In this document: piece by piece, positions 14,514 through 20,909 of the stretch
How positions within the stretch are numbered: the first letter of the stretch is position 1
How the letters are laid out: every line of letters starts with the position of its first letter
Assembly (NCBI GenBank): GCA_964534315.1
Contig: CAZHOV010000083.1
Span: 1 to 24,649, forward strand
Length of the DNA: 24,649 bases
Direction of reading: 5' to 3'
Source of the DNA: CAZHOV01 sp964534315
GTDB lineage: Bacteria; Bacteroidota; Bacteroidia; Chitinophagales; Saprospiraceae
Program-made: the position numbers and the translations under genes
The notes under the pieces: model-generated
Seen by the model: only the letters and a program-made list of their open reading frames with translations
Database searches by the model: none
What the model was told of the DNA's origin: nothing

Positions 14514-14857
14514 AGAGGACCGGAGCAGTCTGAAGGACTGACATCCCCTTAACTAGGTGGCAACGCCCCTAGAACCAGAGGACCGGAGCAGTCTGAAGGA
14601 CTGACATCCCCTNNNNNNNNNNNNNNNNNNNNNNNNNNNNNNNNNNNNNNNNNNNNNNNNNNNNNNNNNNNNNNNNNNNNNNNNNNNNNNNNNNNNNNNN
14701 NNNNNNNNNNNNTGGCAACGCCCCTAGAACCAGAGGACCGGAGCAGTCTGAAGGACTGACATCCCCTCAACTAGGCGGCAGCGCCCCTAGAACCGGAGGA
14801 CCGGAGCAGTCTGAAGGACTGACATCCCCTTAACTAAGCGACAGCGCCCCTAGAACC
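14514..14857. repeat. 63-nt tandem repeat interrupted by an assembly gap
   Basis: Units begin at 14514, 14577, 14732 and 14795, each 63 nt; the second is cut by the run of Ns and a 19-nt unit end resumes after it. Copies differ at only a few positions. Each unit can fold into two hairpins: CAGTC with GACTG around a 5-nt loop, and a CTAGG...CCTAG stem with a GC-rich interior. A G-U pair in the second stem of unit one becomes a G-C pair in unit three. Both plus-strand and minus-strand frames carry stops, so it is not obviously coding. Shorter GGACCGGA-like repeats flank it on both sides. Confidence 0.85.
14613..14712. other. assembly gap (100 Ns)
   Basis: Exactly 100 Ns, the usual placeholder for a gap of unknown size. 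Both edges lie in the 63-nt repeat, so the gap is explained by repeat collapse, and the true number of copies is unknown. Confidence 0.98.
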
Positions 14858-14865
14858 GGAGGACC

Positions 14866-14883
14866 AGAAGACCAGTGTCTTCT
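14866..14883. repeat. hairpin between the 63-nt repeat and the SDR remnant
   Basis: AGAAGAC (14866-14872) and GTCTTCT (14877-14883) form a perfect 7-bp stem with a CAGT loop. No T-run follows on either strand, so a terminator role is possible but unproven. It sits between the convergent ends of scpA and the SDR remnant. Confidence 0.35.
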
Positions 14884-14890
14884 CTTAAGA

Positions 14891-15067
14891 CTAACGGGGC
14901 TTCTGCCCCAACTTCAATTGCTTGATAATCTTCTGCTCTATCCAGGAATAGGGAAGCCACTTAAAAATCCGAACAGACCCAATCACATCATAATCATCCA
15001 TTAATTCGAAGGCCAGCGCTCTTCCAAGCCCACTAGAAATACCGGTGATAAAAATTGTTGGTTTCAT
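14891..15067 (-). pseudogene. short-chain dehydrogenase remnant with its middle deleted
   Basis: A 58-codon minus-strand frame (ATG 15067, TAG 14891-14893) reads as the two ends of a short-chain dehydrogenase joined together. The first half, MKPTIFITGISSGLGRALAF, carries the NAD(P)-binding TGxxxGxG motif, followed by ELMDDYDVIGSVR, the usual second strand. It then jumps directly to IFKWLPYSWIEQKIIKQLKL, which looks like an SDR C-terminal tail. About 200 residues, including the catalytic Tyr-Lys pair, are missing, with the frame kept. It cannot be an active enzyme. The junction is near 14967. It lies beside the repeat array, where recombination could have removed the middle. The family call is from the motif; the C-terminal match is by general resemblance. 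Confidence 0.7.
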
Positions 15068-15205
15068 TCTTGGCGACTTAGCAATAATATAATTTAGAAA
15101 TAGTAATTTAATGAAATAATAAATCTAGATTTCGACTGCATAAATGATCAGAGATCATTTTCACTATTCCGTTAAGTCGTTATTTCGCTCCCTCATTATA
15201 TCGCC

Positions 15206-16000
15206 CTAATACAACACCATATCAAACTGCCTTCGGTACTTTTTAGTTAGTTCGTGATGATTTCCCCAAATATGGAATAGAGCGATAGCTGCTCTCCTGG
15301 GCATTTCTTTAGAAAAAGACTTGTCAATCGAAGTCGCTTCGATAATTTTCTGGATACCCGTTTCGGGATCACTGCCATGAAGGGCAAGTTTAGCTTCGAC
15401 AAGCGCCTTCCCAACAGGTGTTTCCTGATCTTCTTGCAGTTCCATTAAAGTAGAAAGAGAGAAAATATCTTCTTTATAAGGATGAAGAGGGTCGCCTAGG
15501 CGGATATCCGTTAATAGCGCCTTGGCCTCTTCCGGCTCTGAAAAAACGAGATGGCGAGCGAGGGCCATCTTCGCCTCTTTCAGCTCCGGATGTTGAAGGT
15601 AGATTTCATTTAAGGACTTCATCAATTCAGGGTCGGGAATAACAGTTTCTTTTTCCAGCAACTCGAATAAGGCTATTTTTTGCGGACTCGGCAATTTTTC
15701 TTCCAGCCATTTTTGGATCGCCACCTTTGACAATACACCGGAAAATTCGGCCAGGACTCGCCCTTTGAAAAACATTTTTACATTAGGAATCCCCATCACC
15801 CGGTAATGCGTAGCCAATTCCGTATGCTCATCCGTATTTACTTTTACTAAATCCCACTTATCAGCCTGTTCTTCGGCCAATTCTTCAATGATGGGGGCCA
15901 ACATTAGGCAAGGCCCACACCAGGGAGCCCAAAAATCCACTAATACCGGTTTGTCAAAACTTTTATCTAATACTTGTTTCTGAAAGTCAAGAGATTCCAT
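15206..16000 (-). CDS. thioredoxin domain protein with C-terminal TPR region (CnoX/YbbN-like)
   Basis: A 264-residue cytosolic protein. Residues 1-105 are a thioredoxin fold with an intact active site WCGPC at 27-31, the cis-proline loop MGIPNVKMF and the KVNTDEHTELA strand. The remainder is alpha-helical and TPR-like (HPELKEAKMALARHLVFSEPEEAKALL, then a helical C-terminal segment). This layout is that of CnoX/YbbN, a chaperone-redoxin that protects substrates from oxidative aggregation. E. coli CnoX has an altered active site, whereas here both cysteines are present, so thiol-disulfide exchange is expected. Monocistronic as far as can be seen; the 138 nt downstream, before the SDR remnant, hold nothing recognisable. 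Confidence 0.85.
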   Translation of the reverse strand: MESLDFQKQVLDKSFDKPVLVDFWAPWCGPCLMLAPIIEELAEEQADKWDLVKVNTDEHTELATHYRVMGIPNVKMFFKGRVLAEFSGVLSKVAIQKWLEEKLPSPQKIALFELLEKETVIPDPELMKSLNEIYLQHPELKEAKMALARHLVFSEPEEAKALLTDIRLGDPLHPYKEDIFSLSTLMELQEDQETPVGKALVEAKLALHGSDPETGIQKIIEATSIDKSFSKEMPRRAAIALFHIWGNHHELTKKYRRQFDMVLY

Positions 16001-16088
16001 AAGATGGTCTATTTTTATTGCTATTCAACTCAATAATAAGTATAATAGTTCAACGATCAATAAATACTAAAAAAGAATGCAGTCAAAC

Positions 16089-16096
16089 TATCTTTG
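16089..16096 (+). promoter_or_regulatory. candidate -7 element upstream of the small membrane protein gene
   Basis: TATCTTTG matches TAnnTTTG exactly and is identical to the -7 box before the M16 peptidase gene. It would give a leader of about 140 nt to the ATG at 16245, and no -33 TTG is found at 19-23 nt, so support is modest. Confidence 0.3.
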
Positions 16097-16244
16097 GCAG
16101 GACAAACATTCCACATTTTTTATTAAAAAGTAGTGACTTTTCTCACTCGTATTTGAAATAAATAATCAGTATATTTATATGTATGAAGTTTTTTCGAACA
16201 GAAGAAAAACTTCCAATTTCATTAACCTAAAATCCGTCTCCATC

Positions 16245-16625
16245 ATGTCAGAAGAAAAAAAAGTTGACGAAACCAACAATATTGAAGAAACTCAAAACCA
16301 CGATAATATGCCAAATGACAATAAAACAGACCCGAAAGTAATCGCGATTATTTCCTACATTACTTTCGTAGGTTGGTTAGCCGCATTAATCCTCCAACAA
16401 AACAGCAAAGCGGAATTCAGCTCTTTCCACATCCGTCAATCACTCGGTATCCACTTGCTATCAGCTGTATCATGGGTGGTCGTTTGGATACCTGTTGTAG
16501 GTTGGGTAGTCGGTATCTTCATTTTTGTCCTCTGGCTACTCGGACTGATCTCCGCCATACAGGATCAAATGAAACCGCTCCCTGTCGTCGGCGATTATTT
16601 TCAGGATTGGTTTAAGTCGCTGTGA
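16245..16625 (+). CDS. small DUF4870/Tic20-like membrane protein
   Basis: A 126-residue protein with an acidic, hydrophilic N-terminus (about residues 1-35) followed by three hydrophobic segments: VIAIISYITFVGWLAALIL, an SSFHIRQSLGIHLLSAVSWVVVW segment and VGWVVGIFIFVLWLLGLISAI. The FHIRQSLG motif between the first two helices is typical of the DUF4870/Tic20-like group of small inner-membrane proteins, whose function is not known. I chose the ATG at 16245 because the 22 residues before it in the open frame look like untranslated leader. A register of 8-nt repeats begins 45 nt after the stop codon. Confidence 0.75.
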   Translation: MSEEKKVDETNNIEETQNHDNMPNDNKTDPKVIAIISYITFVGWLAALILQQNSKAEFSSFHIRQSLGIHLLSAVSWVVVWIPVVGWVVGIFIFVLWLLGLISAIQDQMKPLPVVGDYFQDWFKSL

Positions 16626-16669
16626 GGCAGGCGCTAATGCTTTTGTTGAGATATTGAAGGGGGGTTAGG

Positions 16670-16733
16670 TGTTTATTTGTTGAGGTGTTGAGGAGTTTAT
16701 TTGTTGAGGTGTTGAACTGTTGAACTGTTGAAG
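16670..16733 (+). repeat. 8-nt tandem repeat after the small membrane protein gene
   Basis: Eight octamers in strict register: tgtttatt, tgttgagg, tgttgagg, agtttatt, tgttgagg, tgttgaac, tgttgaac, tgttgaag. The shared core is TGTTGA. It lies in the 3' region of the plus-strand gene ending at 16625, reading in that gene's sense direction. Confidence 0.8.
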
Positions 16734-16745
16734 ATTATGGAAATT

Positions 16746-17123
16746 TCAACATGCTTTCCTAAGTTGAGCTCTTTTAAGAGCATTTAACTTGTTCGCAATT
16801 TCGTTTTTTAGTATTCTGAGTTCATTTAAGTCATCATCGCTTATCCAACCAAGATCAGCAGCTATTATTAATTGATTCAATAACTCCATTAAGCTACCAA
16901 AGGCTATCTCGGTAAACCGGGCCTGCTCCTTATACGATCCTCTGGATGAGCCTTCTGCCAAATTAGAAGGAACTGAAATGGCAGCCCTTCTGATTTGGCT
17001 TACCAACCCAAATAATTCAGATTTTGGAAATCCCTGAGTAGTCTTATATAAAATCTTTACTAAATCTCTAGAGTTATTCCAAACCTATAACCTCTCAAAG
17101 GAATACTTGTAATTCTTTTTCAT
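16746..17123 (-). pseudogene. S23-type four-helix-bundle protein broken by a premature stop
   Basis: Read from the ATG at 17123, the minus strand encodes a 125-residue four-helix-bundle protein of the S23 (23S rRNA intervening-sequence) family, except that codon 13 is TAG (17085-17087). The surroundings read FERL, stop, VWNNSRDLVKILYKTTQGFPKSELFGLVSQIRRAA, then ISVPSNLAEGSSRGS, the family signature. In intact members this position is usually acidic (FExLEVW), so a single GAG to TAG change explains the break. Length without the stop is normal for the family. Translation could only restart at weak codons such as the TTG at 17006, losing the first helix. The family's function is unknown; many copies are free-standing, as here. 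A sequencing error cannot be excluded. Confidence 0.8.
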
Positions 17124-17162
17124 GCCAATTTAGTTTTATATCTTACATAGCTAAAATTCTTA

Positions 17163-17218
17163 CCACTTCACCACTTCACCACTTCACCACTTCACCACTT
17201 CACCACTTCACCACTTCA
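17163..17218 (-). repeat. 8-nt tandem repeat touching the mutase stop codon
   Basis: Seven perfect copies of ccacttca on the plus strand (TGAAGTGG on the minus strand). The array starts inside the mutase gene: the last copy's tca (17216-17218) is the TGA stop codon. It runs through the 3' region of that gene in its sense direction. Confidence 0.9.
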
Positions 17219-19342
17219 ATCCAGCAAAATCTCCAGTAGTTGCTTCGCCGCTATCGGGATCACCGTTCCGGGGCCGAATACGCCGGCAACACCTTCTTTG
17301 AATAAGAAATCATAATCGCGAGGCGGGATAATACCACCAACGACAACCAATATGTCCTCGCGTTCCAATTCTTTAAGTGCGGCGATAGTTTCGGGGACTA
17401 ACGTTTTATGACCGGCAGCCAATGAAGATATACCCAAAATATGGACGTCATTTTCCACTGCCTGACGAGCGGCTTCTTTCGGAGTTTGAAAAAGGGCTCC
17501 GATATCGACGTCGAAGCCAAGATCTGCAAAACTGGTGGCGATGACCTTCGCTCCCCGATCATGGCCATCCTGCCCCAATTTGGCTACCATAATACGGGGA
17601 CGCCGACCTTCCTTCGAAGCAAACCGGTCAGCCATTTGACGCGCTTCTTGAAAATGTACATCCTTCTCAGCCTCCTGAGAATATACCCCGGAAACCATCT
17701 TGGAATCCGCAATAAACCGCCCGTATTGACGCTCCATCGCATAGGAGATCTCCCCTAACGTAGCCCGCTCACGAGCCGCATCGACCGCTAAAGCCAGCAA
17801 ATTACCCTCGCCCGATTTTGCGGCTTCATAAATACGTTCTAAGCATTGCTGAACGGCCGTGTCGTCGCGATTGGCTTTGACCTCTTTTATCCGCTTGATC
17901 TGTGATTCCCGAACAGCAGAATTATCTACTTCCAAAATTTCTATCTCCTCTTCTTCATCCGTTTGGTAAATGTTGATCCCAACGATCTTATCCTGCCCGC
18001 TATCAATACGGGCCTGCTTGCGTGCTGCCGCCTCTTCAATCCGAAGTTTAGGAAGGCCATTCTCTATCGCCTTAGCCATGCCGCCGAGCCCCTCAATTTC
18101 CTGAATATGCTCCCATGCCCGCTTGACTAATGCATCCGTCAAATACTCTATATAATAAGAACCGCCCCAAGGGTCTATGGCCCTGGTAATATCCGTTTCT
18201 TTTTGGAGATACAATTGCGTCTCCCGCGCAATTTTAGCAGAAAAATCAGTAGGTAACGCCAATGCCTCATCAAACGAATTGGTATGCAAGGATTGCGTTC
18301 CCCCAAAGATGGCAGCCAGTGCTTCGACACAGGTACGGGCGACATTATTGTATGGATCCTGTTCCGTAAGGCTGTATCCGGAGGTCTGACAATGCGTACG
18401 CAAAGCCATCGACTTAACGTTTTGCGGATCAAACTGCCCGACTAACTTTGCCCAAAGCAACCTGCCGGCACGCATCTTCGCAATTTCCATAAAGTGATTC
18501 ATGCCAATGCCCCAGAAGAAAGAGATCCGCGGAGCAAAATCATCAATCCCCAATCCGGCCTTTAACCCGGCCCGGATGTATTCTACACCGTCTGCCAGCG
18601 TATACGCCAGCTCAATATCTGCTGGAGCTCCCGCCTCGTGCATATGGTAACCACTCACACTGATCGAGTTAAACCGCGGCATATTTTTAGCCGTGTACTC
18701 GAAAATATCGGCAATCAAACGCATCGAGGGAATGGGCGGATAGATAAAGGTGTTACGCACCATAAACTCCTTTAGAATGTCATTTTGAATAGTCCCGCTC
18801 AACTGCTCCGGCTTCACGCCTTGCTCCTCAGCAGCCACAATGTAAAAGGCCATCACCGGGATCACTGCGCCGTTCATCGTCATGGATACCGACATCTTAT
18901 CCAGAGGGATCTGATCAAATAAGATCTTCATGTCTTCTACCGAATCGATTGCAACTCCCGCTTTTCCTACATCACCAACAACTCGTTCGTGATCAGAATC
19001 ATACCCCCGGTGAGTAGCCAGATCAAAAGCGACAGAAAGCCCTTTCTGACCCGCTGCCAGATTGCGGCGGTAAAAGGCATTGCTCTCCTCAGCTGTTGAG
19101 AAGCCCGAATATTGGCGGATCGTCCAGGGACGTACCGTGTACATAGAGCCATAAGGCCCTCGCAAATAAGGCGGAATCCCCGATACATAGTTCAGGTGAG
19201 TCATCTCCTTTAATTCCTCTTCCGTATACTCCGCTCTTAAGGGTATCTGTTCTTTCGTCATCCAGCTTTTTGAAGACCTATTAACTGCTTTCTTTTGGGG
19301 TTTGGAAAGTTGTATTTTTGAAAAATCAGGACGTTTAACCAT
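17216..19342 (-). CDS. methylmalonyl-CoA mutase, catalytic (large) subunit
   Basis: An adenosylcobalamin-dependent enzyme interconverting methylmalonyl-CoA and succinyl-CoA, linking propionate to the TCA cycle. The 708-residue protein has the catalytic barrel with YPGFSTAEESNAFY-like substrate motifs (here RQYSGFSTAEESNAFYRRNL), GLSVAFDLATHRGYDSDH and GYSLTEQDPYNNVARTCVEALAAIFGGTQSLHTN. The C-terminal cobalamin domain (about 580-708) carries DxHxxG as D592, H594, G597 in KLGQDGHDRGAK, with His594 the likely cobalt ligand, so this is the catalytic subunit. A small subunit gene is not adjacent, unlike in many Bacteroidota where it precedes; the upstream 327 nt contain only a possible tiny open frame. 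Its stop codon is part of an octamer array. No B12 riboswitch was seen. Confidence 0.96.
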   Translation of the reverse strand: MVKRPDFSKIQLSKPQKKAVNRSSKSWMTKEQIPLRAEYTEEELKEMTHLNYVSGIPPYLRGPYGSMYTVRPWTIRQYSGFSTAEESNAFYRRNLAAGQKGLSVAFDLATHRGYDSDHERVVGDVGKAGVAIDSVEDMKILFDQIPLDKMSVSMTMNGAVIPVMAFYIVAAEEQGVKPEQLSGTIQNDILKEFMVRNTFIYPPIPSMRLIADIFEYTAKNMPRFNSISVSGYHMHEAGAPADIELAYTLADGVEYIRAGLKAGLGIDDFAPRISFFWGIGMNHFMEIAKMRAGRLLWAKLVGQFDPQNVKSMALRTHCQTSGYSLTEQDPYNNVARTCVEALAAIFGGTQSLHTNSFDEALALPTDFSAKIARETQLYLQKETDITRAIDPWGGSYYIEYLTDALVKRAWEHIQEIEGLGGMAKAIENGLPKLRIEEAAARKQARIDSGQDKIVGINIYQTDEEEEIEILEVDNSAVRESQIKRIKEVKANRDDTAVQQCLERIYEAAKSGEGNLLALAVDAARERATLGEISYAMERQYGRFIADSKMVSGVYSQEAEKDVHFQEARQMADRFASKEGRRPRIMVAKLGQDGHDRGAKVIATSFADLGFDVDIGALFQTPKEAARQAVENDVHILGISSLAAGHKTLVPETIAALKELEREDILVVVGGIIPPRDYDFLFKEGVAGVFGPGTVIPIAAKQLLEILLD

Positions 19343-19463
19343 AGTGACTGCTTTTTTTGACTAATATAGAAAAATGTCAACAGTGAATGGCAAACCGAGG
19401 GTAGAATCTTTGACATACTGAATTGGTAAACTTCTCTGAGTCTTTAATTTCGAACATCTCCAT

Positions 19464-19607
19464 ATGAAAATAACGCTTCAGAATATCAAGCCATTTAAAA
19501 AGGCGGCCCCTGCATACACAGGCACCGCCATCGTCGAAAACTACCGAATTAATCATATAGATGCCATTTCACTCCATTTTTGGTGGTTGAATGGCCGAAA
19601 GAAATAA
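19464..19607 (+). CDS. possible small open frame of 47 residues
   Basis: The 327-nt stretch 19343-19669 between the mutase and the M16 peptidase contains an open frame beginning MKITLQNIKPFKKAAPAYTG and ending NGRKK. It is basic and has no recognised family. A hairpin lies inside it: GGCGG (19502-19506) with CCGCC (19525-19529), plus an inner CCTG with CAGG. It could be a real small protein, a structured leader or chance. The remainder of the stretch holds the M16 promoter and little else. Confidence 0.25.
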   Translation: MKITLQNIKPFKKAAPAYTGTAIVENYRINHIDAISLHFWWLNGRKK

Positions 19608-19617
19608 ATTTAAAAAG

Positions 19618-19649
19618 TTGCTTTTCCCCGTGGGATTCACCTATCTTTG
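19618..19649 (+). promoter_or_regulatory. promoter of the M16 peptidase gene
   Basis: TTG (19618-19620), a 21-nt spacer and TATCTTTG (19642-19649) match the Bacteroidota -33 and -7 elements well, with the same spacing as the regulator-operon promoter. The GTG start follows 20 nt after the -7 box, so the leader is short. Confidence 0.6.
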
Positions 19650-19669
19650 AGTTATAAAAAAAAGAGACT

Positions 19670-20908
19670 GTGATAAATTTTTCCAGATTTGAACTTGACA
19701 ATGGCTTGCGGGTGTTGGTGCACGAAGATCCCAGCACCCCAATGGCTGCGGTTAATGTATTGTATAATGTTGGCTCCAGGGATGAACTGCCCGAAAAGAC
19801 TGGTTTTGCCCACTTGTTCGAGCACCTGATGTTTGGCGGTTCTGAAAACATCCCCGATTTTGACGGGCCTATCCAACAAGCCGGCGGAGACAGTAACGCG
19901 TTTACGAATAACGACATCACCAATTTTTACGATATCCTTCCGGCACATAATCTAGAGACCGCTTTCTGGCTGGAATCAGACCGTATGTTGCAACTCCGGT
20001 TTGACGAGCACAACCTGGAAGTTCAGCGGAAAGTTGTCCTGGAAGAATTTAAAGAAACCTGCCTCAATCAACCCTACGGCGATGTCTGGCATCACATAGC
20101 CGACCTTGCCTATCACGTGCACCCCTATCGCTGGCCAACAATCGGCAAGATTCCTCAACACGTAGAGGAAGCTTCTTTGGACGATGTCAAAGAATTCTTT
20201 TACCGCTTCTATCGCCCCAATAATGCTATTTTAGTAGTTGCCGGTAATGTAACTGAAAACCAGGTAAAAAATCTTTCAGAAAGATGGTTCGGAGATATTC
20301 CCAGAGGAAAGGTAGCTCCCAGAACGTTGCCGCGCGAGCCCAAACAAGTGCAATTGAAACAAAAGGTCCAAAAAGGCAAAGTGCCTGTCGATGCCCTTTA
20401 CCTGGCCTTCCACACTGCTGACCGCTGGTCTAAAGACTACTATGCTACGGATCTGCTTTCCGATGTGCTCTGCAACGGGCCTTCTTCCAGACTCTATCGT
20501 AGACTGTTGAAGGAACAACAACTCTTTACCCACATCGATGCCTTCATCACCGGAAGCCTCGATCCCGGATTGCTGATCATAGAAGGTAAACCGGCAGAGG
20601 GCGTGAGCATAAAAGAGGCAGAGGCCGCCATATGGAAAGAACTTGAACTGTTGAAGAAAGAACCTATTACAGAACAAGAATTACAAAAGATCAAAAATAA
20701 GATTGAAGCAAACCTGATCTTCTCAGAAACCAATAGTCTCAATAAAGCCATGAACCTGGCCTATTTCGAGCTCCTTAATGATGCAGATTTGATCAATAAA
20801 GAAGCGATGCTTTACCAGCAAGTGACGGCAAAGGATATTCACCGAATGGCCAACGAGATCCTAACGGAAGAGAATTGCTCCGAGTTATACTACCTGACTG
20901 ATAAATAA
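19670..20908 (+). CDS. M16 family zinc metallopeptidase
   Basis: A 412-residue pitrilysin/insulinase-type peptidase. The inverted zinc motif HxxEH is seen as HLFEH at residues 48-52 in GFAHLFEHLMFGGSENI, and the third zinc ligand glutamate lies at about 125 in KVVLEEFKE. The second, non-catalytic half-domain follows (YLAFHTADRWSKDYYATDLLSDVLCNGPSSRLYRRL). The length is that of a single-chain bacterial M16B member, which usually dimerises or pairs with an inactive partner; no partner gene is adjacent. No signal peptide is evident, so it is probably cytosolic, although related Bacteroidota M16 enzymes are often periplasmic. The start is GTG at 19670, fixed by the promoter immediately upstream and by family alignment. 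Its end is convergent with the M1 gene, with 1 nt between stops. Confidence 0.93.
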   Translation: MINFSRFELDNGLRVLVHEDPSTPMAAVNVLYNVGSRDELPEKTGFAHLFEHLMFGGSENIPDFDGPIQQAGGDSNAFTNNDITNFYDILPAHNLETAFWLESDRMLQLRFDEHNLEVQRKVVLEEFKETCLNQPYGDVWHHIADLAYHVHPYRWPTIGKIPQHVEEASLDDVKEFFYRFYRPNNAILVVAGNVTENQVKNLSERWFGDIPRGKVAPRTLPREPKQVQLKQKVQKGKVPVDALYLAFHTADRWSKDYYATDLLSDVLCNGPSSRLYRRLLKEQQLFTHIDAFITGSLDPGLLIIEGKPAEGVSIKEAEAAIWKELELLKKEPITEQELQKIKNKIEANLIFSETNSLNKAMNLAYFELLNDADLINKEAMLYQQVTAKDIHRMANEILTEENCSELYYLTDK

Positions 20909-20909
20909 A

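Noticed and set aside
14549..14770. Minus-strand open frame across the N run
   Set aside because: Its length comes from unknown bases, and the real sequence on both sides is the 63-nt tandem repeat; no protein family is seen.
14514..14857. CRISPR array
   Set aside because: Units are contiguous 63-mers without unique spacers, and there are no cas genes.
17163..17218. Iterons or a replication origin
   Set aside because: The octamers lie at a gene's stop codon, with no DnaA boxes or replication genes nearby, and similar arrays recur elsewhere in the window.
19549..19923. Minus-strand frame of 124 codons opposite the start of the M16 gene
   Set aside because: It lies antisense to the conserved HxxEH region of a clear gene and resembles no family.
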